NCBI GenBank assembly: GCA_023423655.1
Contig: JAFAFE010000001.1
Coordinates: forward strand, 62,001 to 126,000
Direction of reading: 5' to 3'
Source of the DNA: Pseudomonadota bacterium
GTDB taxonomy: Bacteria > Pseudomonadota > Alphaproteobacteria > Sphingomonadales > Sphingomonadaceae
Length of the DNA: 64,000 nt
The translations under genes and the position numbers were made by a program. The stretch's first letter is position 1, and each line of letters begins with the position of its first letter. The notes beneath the pieces were generated by a model. That model made no database searches and was not told where the DNA came from. It saw nothing but the letters and a program-made list of their open reading frames with translations. Positions 16,305 to 23,853 of the stretch are shown here, piece by piece.

Positions 16305-17507
16305 ATGTCCGACAAATTTTATAGCCGCCTCGACCAGGAACTTGCCGGTATCAAGGATGCCGGCTTGTGGAAGGTCGAACGTCCTTTTTCGACGCCCCAA
16401 GGCCCGATTGTGCGGGTCGGCGACGGCCCCGAACTGTTGAACCTGTGCGCCAATAATTATCTCGGCCTTGCCAATGACAGCGAAGTGGTCGCCGCCGCCG
16501 AAGATGCTAACCGCCGCTGGGGCGCGGGGCTAGCCTCGGTGCGCTTCATTTGCGGGACGCAGGACATCCACAAAGAGTTGGAAGCCGAAACCGCCGCTTA
16601 TTTCGGCTATGAAGATGCGATCCTGTTCGCCGCCGCGTTCGACGCCAATGGCGCGGTGTTCGAGCCTTTGTTCGGCCCGGACGACGCGATTATTTCAGAC
16701 ACGCTCAACCATGCGTCGATCATCGACGGGGTGCGCTTGTCGAAAGCGCGGCGCTATCGCTATGCCACCAATGATATGGGCGATCTGGAACGCGCGCTTA
16801 CCGAAGCGAAAGCCGAAGGGGCGTGCCAGATTGTGATCGTCACCGACGGCGTATTTTCTATGGATGGCACCATCGCCAATCTGGGCGCGATTACCGCATT
16901 GGCCAAGCGTTTCCATGCGCTCACCTTGGTCGATGATTGCCATGCGAGCGGCTTTTTGGGGCCGCAAGGGCGCGGCTCTGCGGCCTATCGCGGGGTTGAA
17001 GGCCAGATCGACATTTTGACCGGCACCTATGGCAAGGCCTTGGGCGGCGCGATGGGCGGCTTTGTTGCGGCGAAACGCCAAGTGGTCGACCTGCTGCGCC
17101 AGCGCGCGCGACCTTATCTCTTCTCGAACGCGCTCGCGCCGTCGATTTGCGGGGCGAGCTTAGCGGCGATCCGCATCGCCCGCTCGGAGCGCGGTGATAT
17201 GCTACGCGCGCAGCTGGCGGAAAATAGCACGCGCTTCCGCAACGGGCTTGAAAGCTTCGGTTATGACCTCATCCCCGGCGAGCATCCGATCATTCCGATC
17301 ATGCTTTATGACGCGCATAAGGCACAGGCGCTCGCTGCGGCCCTTTATGAAGCCGGTGTCTATGTGACGCCGTTCAGCTTCCCCGTTGTCCCGCGCGATC
17401 TGGCGCGCATCCGCGTGCAAATGTCGGCGGCGCTGACACCGGCGCATATCGACCGCGCGCTCGATGCTTTTGCTGCTGCCGGACGCAAGCTGGAGATTAT
17501 CGCATGA
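16305..17507 (+). CDS. kbl: glycine C-acetyltransferase (2-amino-3-ketobutyrate CoA ligase)
   Basis: A 400-residue PLP enzyme of the alpha-oxoamine synthase family and of the usual Kbl length. It splits 2-amino-3-ketobutyrate with CoA into glycine and acetyl-CoA. Visible motifs: 'NNYLGLAND', 'SVRFICGTQDIHKELE', 'DTLNHASIIDG', 'VDDCHASGFLG' (PLP-binding Asp/His) and 'GTYGKALGGAMGG' with the Schiff-base lysine. The ATG is preceded by AGGAG. The stop overlaps the tdh start (ATGA), forming the classic threonine-dehydrogenase pathway operon. Confidence 0.95.
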   Translation: MSDKFYSRLDQELAGIKDAGLWKVERPFSTPQGPIVRVGDGPELLNLCANNYLGLANDSEVVAAAEDANRRWGAGLASVRFICGTQDIHKELEAETAAYFGYEDAILFAAAFDANGAVFEPLFGPDDAIISDTLNHASIIDGVRLSKARRYRYATNDMGDLERALTEAKAEGACQIVIVTDGVFSMDGTIANLGAITALAKRFHALTLVDDCHASGFLGPQGRGSAAYRGVEGQIDILTGTYGKALGGAMGGFVAAKRQVVDLLRQRARPYLFSNALAPSICGASLAAIRIARSERGDMLRAQLAENSTRFRNGLESFGYDLIPGEHPIIPIMLYDAHKAQALAAALYEAGVYVTPFSFPVVPRDLARIRVQMSAALTPAHIDRALDAFAAAGRKLEIIA

Positions 17508-18574
17508 GCGACACCGCAACGAAAAAAATGGTCGGCCTCGCCAAGACCGAACGCGCGCCCGGTGTATGGGCTTTGGAAGCCCCGGTGCCGACGCCCGGCC
17601 CCGAAGATGTACTCATCCGCATCCAGCGCACCGCGATTTGCGGCACCGACATCCACATCTATAAATGGGATGAATGGGCGCAAAAGACGATTCCGGTGCC
17701 GATGATATTCGGCCATGAATTTGCAGGCGAAATTGTCGAGATCGGCGCGGGCGTGACCCGTCCATTGACCATCGGCCAGCGCGTATCGGGCGAAGGGCAT
17801 ATCATCAATCTGAACAGCGCGCCCGCGCGTGCCGGACAATTCCATCTCGACCCCGACACCCAAGGGGTCGGCGTCAACCGGCAGGGTGCTTTTGCCGAAT
17901 ATCTGTCGATCCCCGCATTCAACGTGGTACCGCTTCCCGACGATGTGCCGCTGGAGATTGGCTCCTTGCTCGACCCGTTCGGCAATGCGGTCCATACCGC
18001 GCAGCAATTCGACCTGCTCGGCGAAGATGTGATTGTGACCGGTGCCGGTCCCATCGGCATTATGGCGGCGGCGGTAGCGCGGCGCGCAGGGGCGCGCTCG
18101 GTCGTGGTGACCGATGTGAATGACTACAGGCTGGAACTGGCGACCAAACTCGCCGATGTGCGCACGGTCAATGTTCTCAACGAAGATATACGCGATGTGA
18201 TGGCGTCCGAAGGCGTTGCCAACGGCTTTGACGTGGCGCTGGAAATGTCCGGCTCGATCACCGCGATCAATCAGGCGATTGATGTGCTGCGCATGGGCGG
18301 CAAGATGGCGATGCTCGGTATTCCGGCGCAGGATATGCAGGTGAGCTGGTCGAATATTATCCTGAAGGCGCTCACCATTCGGGGCGTTTATGGCCGCGAA
18401 ATGTTTGAAACCTGGCGCAAGATGTTCGGGCTGCTCCGCAACGGCCTCGACCTTACGCCGCTCATCACCCACCGCCTGCCCGCCGCCGATTTCGAGCAAG
18501 GTTTCGAAATTGCCGCATCGGGTAAGGCGGGTAAAGTGGTGCTGGACTGGACGCAGCCGGTTCCCACGCCCTGA
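17504..18574 (+). CDS. tdh: L-threonine 3-dehydrogenase, lacking the structural-zinc cysteines
   Basis: A 356-residue zinc-type medium-chain dehydrogenase oxidising threonine to 2-amino-3-ketobutyrate with NAD. The catalytic zinc site is intact: C46 ('AICGTDIH') and H71-E72 ('FGHEFAGE'). 'GAGPIGIMAAAVA' is the NAD-binding turn, and 'GREMFETWRKMF' is typical of Tdh. The four structural-zinc cysteines of E. coli Tdh (C93, C96, C99, C107) align, with the same spacing, to N102, S105, A108 and D116, so that zinc site is absent. Flanking residues (GEGHI before, GVGVNR after) are conserved, which makes the alignment secure. Activity is inferred from the kbl partner. Confidence 0.92.
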   Translation: MSDTATKKMVGLAKTERAPGVWALEAPVPTPGPEDVLIRIQRTAICGTDIHIYKWDEWAQKTIPVPMIFGHEFAGEIVEIGAGVTRPLTIGQRVSGEGHIINLNSAPARAGQFHLDPDTQGVGVNRQGAFAEYLSIPAFNVVPLPDDVPLEIGSLLDPFGNAVHTAQQFDLLGEDVIVTGAGPIGIMAAAVARRAGARSVVVTDVNDYRLELATKLADVRTVNVLNEDIRDVMASEGVANGFDVALEMSGSITAINQAIDVLRMGGKMAMLGIPAQDMQVSWSNIILKALTIRGVYGREMFETWRKMFGLLRNGLDLTPLITHRLPAADFEQGFEIAASGKAGKVVLDWTQPVPTP

Positions 18575-18652
18575 TACGCCCGCGCTTGCCCTGCTTCCCC
18601 GTCCTGCTATGCTCGGCCAGCGAGCGGGCAAAGCGATGAAAGGGACGGACAA

Positions 18653-19543
18653 ATGTGCGACGAAACCACCGAAGCGGATAATGCCCTCTGGCTGCAAAAG
18701 CAGGGCATAGGACGGCGCGACCTTGGCAAAGCCGGGGCAGGCGTTGCGGCGCTGGCGCTCGTGCCGGGCTGTGTGAGCAGCGCGACCAATGCGCCCGCTG
18801 ACGGCAGCCTTGCCGACCACAGCGTCACCATCCCGACACCCGATGGCACAGCGGATGCTTTCTTTGTCTATCCCGCCAAGGGCAAGCATCCCGCGATCAT
18901 ACTGTGGCCCGATATTGCGGGCCTGCGCGATGCTTATAAGACGATGGCGCGGCGGCTGGCGCAATCGGGCTATGCGGTGCTGGTGGTCAATCAATATTAT
19001 CGTTCCGCGCCTGCGCCGATCCTCACCAGCATGGCCGAGTGGCGCACCGAGGCGGGGCAGGCCAAGCTTGCGCCGATGATCGCGCAGCTTAATCCGGCAG
19101 TGACGACCCGCGATGCCGCCGCCTTTATCACCTGGCTTGACCAGCAGACGGAGGTAGATAAAGCGCGCAAAATCGGCAGCAGCGGCTATTGTATGGGCGG
19201 TCCGTTCACCTTCCGCACGGCAGCGGCCAATCCGGCGCGGGTCGGCGCGATTGCATCCTTTCACGGCGGAGGCCTCGCGACCGATGCGCCCGACAGTCCG
19301 CACCGGCTGTTTCCAACCATCAAGGCCGCCGCGCTCATCGCGATTGCGCAAAATGATGATGAAAAAGACCCGGAAGCCAAGACAAAATTGCGCGCTGCCG
19401 CGGACGCCGCCAAACGCCCCGCCGAGATTGAAGTCTATCCCGCCCAGCATGGCTGGTGCACAATCGACAGCCCCGTCTATGACGAAGCGCAGGCGGAAAA
19501 AGCGTGGGAGCGGATGCTCGACACATGGAAACGCTATCTTTAG
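18653..19543 (+). CDS. dienelactone hydrolase family protein with Tat-like lipoprotein signal
   Basis: A 296-residue alpha/beta hydrolase. The N-terminus has a twin arginine (R21-R22 in 'GIGRRDLGKAG'), a hydrophobic stretch, and 'LVPGC', a possible lipobox with C40. The catalytic triad pattern is present: the nucleophile in 'GYCMGG' (Cys, as in dienelactone hydrolase), an Asp after 'IAQND', and His in 'AQHGWC'. Family members hydrolyse dienelactones or related esters. Export by Tat and lipid anchoring are inferred from the leader. Its last 19 bases overlap the next gene. Confidence 0.85.
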   Translation: MCDETTEADNALWLQKQGIGRRDLGKAGAGVAALALVPGCVSSATNAPADGSLADHSVTIPTPDGTADAFFVYPAKGKHPAIILWPDIAGLRDAYKTMARRLAQSGYAVLVVNQYYRSAPAPILTSMAEWRTEAGQAKLAPMIAQLNPAVTTRDAAAFITWLDQQTEVDKARKIGSSGYCMGGPFTFRTAAANPARVGAIASFHGGGLATDAPDSPHRLFPTIKAAALIAIAQNDDEKDPEAKTKLRAAADAAKRPAEIEVYPAQHGWCTIDSPVYDEAQAEKAWERMLDTWKRYL

Positions 19544-20043
19544 GCGACACGCCGCGCAAAAGCAGCTTTGCGCCGGTATGTCGTAGCGACGCGCGGCTAT
19601 TGGTACTGGGGAGCCTGCCGGGTGAAGCCTCGCTTGCGGCGGCGCGCTATTATGCCCATCCGCAAAACCATTTTTGGCGGTTGATGGGGGCGGTGACGGG
19701 GGTGCCGCTCGCCGAGATGGATTATGAGGCGCGGCTGGCGGCGCTCGTTGAGGCCAAGGTGGCACTATGGGATGTGGTCGCATCGGCCACCCGCAAGGGC
19801 AGCCTTGATACCGCGATCCGCAATGTCACCCATAATCCATTAGCGGCATTGACCCAAAGCCTGCCAAACTTGCGCCTGATCGCCTTCAACGGCCAACGCG
19901 CCGCCAGCATCGGCACCCGCGCATTGGGAACGGGATGCCCTGTCCCGACCCTGACCTTGCCGTCGAGTAGCCCCGCACATACGCTGGCATTCGATCATAA
20001 AAAAGCGGCGTGGATGGCGTTGCAGCCCGTGCTGCAAGGGTGA
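19525..20043 (+). CDS. DNA-deoxyinosine glycosylase (UDG family 6)
   Basis: A 172-residue protein with the family motifs 'LVLGSLPGEASLAAARYYAHPQNHFW' (motif 1 with the Asn/His pattern of hypoxanthine-DNA glycosylases) and 'LPSSSPAHT' (motif 2). The family excises deaminated bases, mainly hypoxanthine. The start overlaps the dienelactone hydrolase gene by 19 bases; a start 21 bases further upstream is also possible. Only seven bases separate its stop from that of xseA, which converges on it. Confidence 0.88.
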   Translation: METLSLGDTPRKSSFAPVCRSDARLLVLGSLPGEASLAAARYYAHPQNHFWRLMGAVTGVPLAEMDYEARLAALVEAKVALWDVVASATRKGSLDTAIRNVTHNPLAALTQSLPNLRLIAFNGQRAASIGTRALGTGCPVPTLTLPSSSPAHTLAFDHKKAAWMALQPVLQG

Positions 20044-20050
20044 ACTGGCG

Positions 20051-21724
20051 CTAATCGAATAACCCGCCTTGGCGTTTCTCTTCCCCCGCTAGTCCTGAGC
20101 TAGTCGAAGGACGGGAGGCAGGGTGCGACGATGGCTTAGGCGGCGTTTTAGGTTTGGGGGGGTGAGGCGTGCCATCCTCCCCCACCACATCAACATCAAC
20201 CGCACCATCGGCAAAACGCAAGCGCAGCCCCGCCGCCCCGCGGGCCTCGTCCGCCGAGGTCACAACGCCCGGCTTGGCCCCATCGCGTCGCAGCACCATC
20301 GCATAGCCTTTGGCGAGCAGATTGTCGGGGTTGAGGCTGGCCATCACCCGCGCAATGCCATCGAGCCGCTGGCGGCGCTGGCTGATGCGTTCGCCGACCA
20401 AGGCAGGACGCAAGCGGTTGCGCCATTGGTCGAGTTTGTCGGTCGCACTCGCCAGCCGGACATTACGCGCATCGCCCAGCCATTCGCTGACTTCGGCCAA
20501 GCGCGCTTTTTGGAGATCAAGGCGGCGTTGCGGCGATACCGCGCGCGCCCAGATATGCCCCAATCTTTCCCGCTCGCGGCCTACCCGCCGGTCGAGCAAG
20601 GCGGGATTGAGCGCTGCCGCGGGGGCCGTGAATTTCTGCCGCTCCAGCGCGACAAATTGCTTGAGGCCGGTGGTGAGCTTCTCGCCCCAATAATCGACAT
20701 TCTGCTTGAACGGTTCGAGCAAGCGGTCAAGCCCCGGCAAATGGCGCGCGGCGGCGGTCAGCCTCTCGCGTGCGCGCTCGGCGCGACCCATGCTCGCCCG
20801 TTGGGCGCGCAACCCATAGTCGCGCACCCCTGCCAGCAATTCGGCGCGCACCGGCACCGCAATTTCGGCAGCCGCCGTGGGGGTCGGCGCACGACGGTCG
20901 GCGGCATAATCGCACAGGGTCGTATCCGTCTCATGCCCCACCGCCGAGATGATCGGGATGCTGCAATCGGCGACGGCGCGCACAACGACTTCCTCGTTGA
21001 ACGCCCACAAATCCTCGATCGACCCGCCGCCGCGCGCGACGATGACCAAATCAGGGCGCTGGATCGGGCCGCCGGGTTGGATCGCATCAAAGCCGCGCAC
21101 CGCATTGGCGACTTGCGCCGCCGCGCCCTCGCCCTGCACCAGCACCGGCCATACCAGCACATGGGTCGGGCAGCGATCTTCCAAGCGGTGCAAAATATCG
21201 CGGATGACCGCGCCGGTGGGCGATGTCACCACACCGATCACGCGCGGCAGGAAGGGCAGTTTCTTTTTGCGTTCGCTATCGAACAGGCCTTCACCGCCCA
21301 GCTTGCCCTTCAGCTTTTCGAGCAAGGCGAGGAGCGCACCTTCGCCTGCAATCTCCATCGTCTCCATGACGATCTGATAGGAAGACCGCCCCGCATAGGT
21401 GGTGAGCCTGCCCGTCGCGACCACTTCAATGCCGTCTTCGGGGCGGAAGGCGAGGCGGCCTGCGGATCCTTTCCACATCACCGCGTCAATCTTGGCATTT
21501 TCATCCTTCAACGAACAATAAAGATGCCCCGACGCCGCGCGCTTGAAGCCCGAAATTTCGCCTCTTATGCGGACAAAACCGAACCGGTCCTCGACCGTGC
21601 GCTTCAAAAGGTTAGAAATTTCGCTCACCGAGAGCGGCGGCGCATTGTCGCCCGCCCGTCCCTCCGCTAACAGGCGGCCGGACGCTGCATATCGGGGATC
21701 ATCCGGAAAGGAATTGTCAGGCAT
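20051..21724 (-). CDS. xseA: exodeoxyribonuclease VII large subunit
   Basis: About 557 residues. An N-terminal OB-fold domain ('FVRIRGEISGFKRAASGHLYCSL') is followed by the catalytic domain ('VTSPTGAVIRDILHRLEDR', 'IVARGGGSIEDLWAFNEE', 'GHETDTTLCDYAADRRAPTP') and a long coiled-coil C-terminal part. With XseB it degrades single-stranded DNA. The last 40 or so residues are a Pro/Lys-rich tail in which 'RPSTSSGLA' is the translation of an interspersed palindrome. The start shown shares two bases with the purD start on the other strand; an ATG at 21739 is the alternative. Confidence 0.92.
   Translation of the reverse strand: MPDNSFPDDPRYAASGRLLAEGRAGDNAPPLSVSEISNLLKRTVEDRFGFVRIRGEISGFKRAASGHLYCSLKDENAKIDAVMWKGSAGRLAFRPEDGIEVVATGRLTTYAGRSSYQIVMETMEIAGEGALLALLEKLKGKLGGEGLFDSERKKKLPFLPRVIGVVTSPTGAVIRDILHRLEDRCPTHVLVWPVLVQGEGAAAQVANAVRGFDAIQPGGPIQRPDLVIVARGGGSIEDLWAFNEEVVVRAVADCSIPIISAVGHETDTTLCDYAADRRAPTPTAAAEIAVPVRAELLAGVRDYGLRAQRASMGRAERARERLTAAARHLPGLDRLLEPFKQNVDYWGEKLTTGLKQFVALERQKFTAPAAALNPALLDRRVGRERERLGHIWARAVSPQRRLDLQKARLAEVSEWLGDARNVRLASATDKLDQWRNRLRPALVGERISQRRQRLDGIARVMASLNPDNLLAKGYAMVLRRDGAKPGVVTSADEARGAAGLRLRFADGAVDVDVVGEDGTPHPPKPKTPPKPSSHPASRPSTSSGLAGEEKRQGGLFD
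20092..20112. repeat. interspersed palindrome (GTCCTTCGAC type) inside the xseA frame
   Basis: The 21-base element has ends GTCCT...and ...AGGAC and a core that, read on the minus strand, is GTCCTTCGACTAGCTC plus AGGAC. It resembles the GTCCTTCGACAAGCTCAGG element frequent between genes in sphingomonads. Here it lies in frame in the 3' end of xseA and encodes STSSG. Confidence 0.75.
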
Positions 21725-23021
21725 GAATATCTTGCTCATCGGATCGGGTGGACGCGAACACGCGCTGGCATGGCGGTTGAAACGCGCAGCCAGCCTTACA
21801 TCACTTTATGCCGCGCCCGGCAACCCCGGCATCGCACAAGAAGCCGAGATTGTTGCGCTCGATGTGACCGACCATGAAGCGGTCATCGCCTTTTGCCGCG
21901 CGAAAGCGATCGGTCTTGTCGTGATCGGCCCCGAAGCGCCGCTGGTCGCGGGGTTGGGCGATGATTTACGTAGCAAAGGCTTTGCCGTATTCGGCCCCGA
22001 TAAAGCCGCCGCGCAACTGGAAGGCTCCAAAGGCTTCACCAAGGATTTATGCACCCGCGCCGAAATCCCGACCGCCGCTTATGCGCGCCATCATGACAAG
22101 CAAGCGGCGCTTGCGGACCTTGATCGCTTCGGCCTGCCGGTGGTCATCAAGGCCGATGGCTTGGCCGCGGGCAAGGGCGTGATCATCGCCGAGAGCAGCG
22201 AGGAAGCCCGCGCAGCGGTTGAAGATATGTTCGGCGGCGGCTTTGGCGAAGCAGGCGCGGAAATTGTTCTCGAAGAATTTATGATGGGCGAAGAAGCGAG
22301 CTTCTTTGCGCTATCGGACGGGATGAATGTCGTGCCGTTCGGGTCAGCCCAGGACCATAAGCGTGTCGGCGACAACGATACCGGCCCCAATACCGGCGGC
22401 ATGGGTGCCTATAGCCCCGCGCCCGTCCTCACCGACGAACTGGAAGCCTTGGTGATGGAACGCATCGTCGAACCGACCGTGCGCACGATGCTCGCCGATG
22501 GCACGCCCTATGTCGGTGTCCTTTATGCAGGCCTCATGCTCACCGATGAAGGGCCGAAGCTCATCGAATATAATTGCCGCTTTGGCGATCCCGAATGTCA
22601 GGTGCTGATGACGCGCTTTAGCGGCGATCTGGCGCAATTGCTTTATGCAAGCGCAACGCAAGGGCTGGCCGGTGCGCCCGCGCCCGACTTCATCGCCGAC
22701 ACCGCGCTTACCGTCGTGATGGCCGCCAAAGGCTATCCCGGCACGCCTGAAAAGGGCGGCGCGATTAACGCTTTGGACAAGGCCGAAGCGGCAGAACAGC
22801 ACGTTAAAATCTTCCATGCGGGGACAGCCCTTCAAGGCGATCAACTGGTCGCCAATGGCGGCCGTGTCCTCAATGTAACCGCGACCGCGCCCTCAGTCAC
22901 CGAGGCGCGCGCGCGGGCTTATACCGCGATTGATGCGCTTGATTTTGCTTCCGGATTTTGCCGCCGCGACATTGGCTGGCGCGAGGCTGCGCGCGAGGCG
23001 GAAGGGCTTTCCGGCCAATAG
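21723..23021 (+). CDS. purD: phosphoribosylamine-glycine ligase
   Basis: A 432-residue ATP-grasp enzyme of standard length, adding glycine to phosphoribosylamine in purine synthesis. Visible: the N-terminal 'MNILLIGSGGREHALAW', 'IGPEAPLVAGLGD', 'GSKGFTKDLC', 'VVIKADGLAAGKGVI', 'LEEFMMGEEAS', 'QDHKRVGDNDTGPNTGGMGAYSPAP' features and 'EYNCRFGDPECQ'. The ATG has AAAGGA about ten bases upstream. It is divergent from xseA with overlapping start codons, so its promoter must lie within the 5' part of xseA. Confidence 0.96.
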   Translation: MNILLIGSGGREHALAWRLKRAASLTSLYAAPGNPGIAQEAEIVALDVTDHEAVIAFCRAKAIGLVVIGPEAPLVAGLGDDLRSKGFAVFGPDKAAAQLEGSKGFTKDLCTRAEIPTAAYARHHDKQAALADLDRFGLPVVIKADGLAAGKGVIIAESSEEARAAVEDMFGGGFGEAGAEIVLEEFMMGEEASFFALSDGMNVVPFGSAQDHKRVGDNDTGPNTGGMGAYSPAPVLTDELEALVMERIVEPTVRTMLADGTPYVGVLYAGLMLTDEGPKLIEYNCRFGDPECQVLMTRFSGDLAQLLYASATQGLAGAPAPDFIADTALTVVMAAKGYPGTPEKGGAINALDKAEAAEQHVKIFHAGTALQGDQLVANGGRVLNVTATAPSVTEARARAYTAIDALDFASGFCRRDIGWREAAREAEGLSGQ

Positions 23022-23088
23022 GCTGGACAGGCGCGCATTTTTGGTTAGGCTGGGGCGCACATAATATCACATAGCGGGAGAGGGTCGC

Positions 23089-23715
23089 ATGGGCTGTGGA
23101 CCGTTTCGATTTCTGATCGGCGCTGGTGCGACCGTCGCATTGGCGGGCATCGGCTATTATCTGACCGACGCATATGGCGGCGCGCAGGGCGGGCCACCGG
23201 CCCTTGAAAGCAATGCGCCGGAGGTGGCAACGCTCCCCGCTACGCCCGCCGAAACGCCTGCGACCGCCGAACAGGTCGCCAGTTGCCAGACGCAAGTGGA
23301 CGGCGTCATCAAGGGGCAAACCATCCAGTTTGATAGCGGCACCGCGACGATCAAGGCCGATTCTGTGCCGCTCATCGACGCGCTCGCAACCGCGCTGGCG
23401 CCCTGTGCGGGAACCGTTATTGAAGTGGCGGGCCATACCGATCTGGTCGGTGATGAAGCGGCCAATATGACGCTTTCCGAACAGCGCGCCAATGCGGTGG
23501 TGCAGGCACTGGTCGCCAAAAATGTGTCGGCCAGCCGTTTGGCGCCTAAAGGCTATGGCGAGACAAAGCCTGCCCAGCCGGGCGAAGCGGAAGCGGCCAA
23601 TGTCGCCAACCGCCGCATCGAATTTGCCGTGCGCGCGGTGGGGGCGGATGTGGCTGCCGGGGCTGCTGCACCGGACGCCGCGACCGCAGCGCCGACTGCG
23701 CCAACAGGTCAATAA
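23089..23715 (+). CDS. OmpA-domain protein with N-terminal membrane helix
   Basis: A 208-residue protein. An N-terminal hydrophobic segment (about 6-28) is either an uncleaved anchor or a signal. A Pro/Ala-rich linker leads to an OmpA_C domain (about 80-185): 'IQFDSGTATIKAD', 'VAGHTDLVGDEAANMTLSEQRANAV', 'GYGETKP', 'NRRIEFAV'. It keeps the Asp and Arg that bind diaminopimelate in peptidoglycan, and one Cys pair (about C67 and C106). The C-terminus is Ala/Thr/Pro-rich. It is followed after 12 bases by a 30-codon gene and then the H1-like/HhH gene, apparently one operon. Confidence 0.85.
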   Translation: MGCGPFRFLIGAGATVALAGIGYYLTDAYGGAQGGPPALESNAPEVATLPATPAETPATAEQVASCQTQVDGVIKGQTIQFDSGTATIKADSVPLIDALATALAPCAGTVIEVAGHTDLVGDEAANMTLSEQRANAVVQALVAKNVSASRLAPKGYGETKPAQPGEAEAANVANRRIEFAVRAVGADVAAGAAAPDAATAAPTAPTGQ

Positions 23716-23727
23716 GGAGAGGTTGCG

Positions 23728-23820
23728 ATGTTCTGGACGGCTTTATGCGCGCTCTTGCTTTCGTTTCTGGTCGGTGTTGCCATCGGCTGGCTATTCTGGC
23801 GCAACCGCAAAAACGCCTGA
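23728..23820 (+). CDS. 30-residue single-helix membrane peptide
   Basis: ATG 12 bases after the OmpA-like stop, with a strong ribosome binding site (AAGGAGAGG, seven bases away). The product starts MFWTALCALLLSFLVGVAIG and ends WLFWRNRKNA: one transmembrane helix of about 22 residues and a short basic tail, predicted N-out/C-in by the positive-inside rule. Tight spacing to both neighbours and the good ribosome binding site argue for a real gene. The function is unknown; it may be a partner of the membrane proteins on either side. Genes this short are commonly missed in annotation. Confidence 0.65.
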   Translation: MFWTALCALLLSFLVGVAIGWLFWRNRKNA

Positions 23821-23853
23821 ATATAGGCGGGGACTGGATGAGGGGTATCCGCA

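Noticed and set aside
17360..19783. 807-codon open frame on the minus strand across kbl, tdh and the dienelactone hydrolase
   Set aside because: It lies antisense to three well-recognised genes; its translation is His/Arg/Gly-rich with no known domain. High GC suppresses stop codons in this frame.
20123..21670. 515-codon plus-strand open frame opposite xseA
   Set aside because: Shadow of a confirmed gene, no motif, no ribosome binding site.
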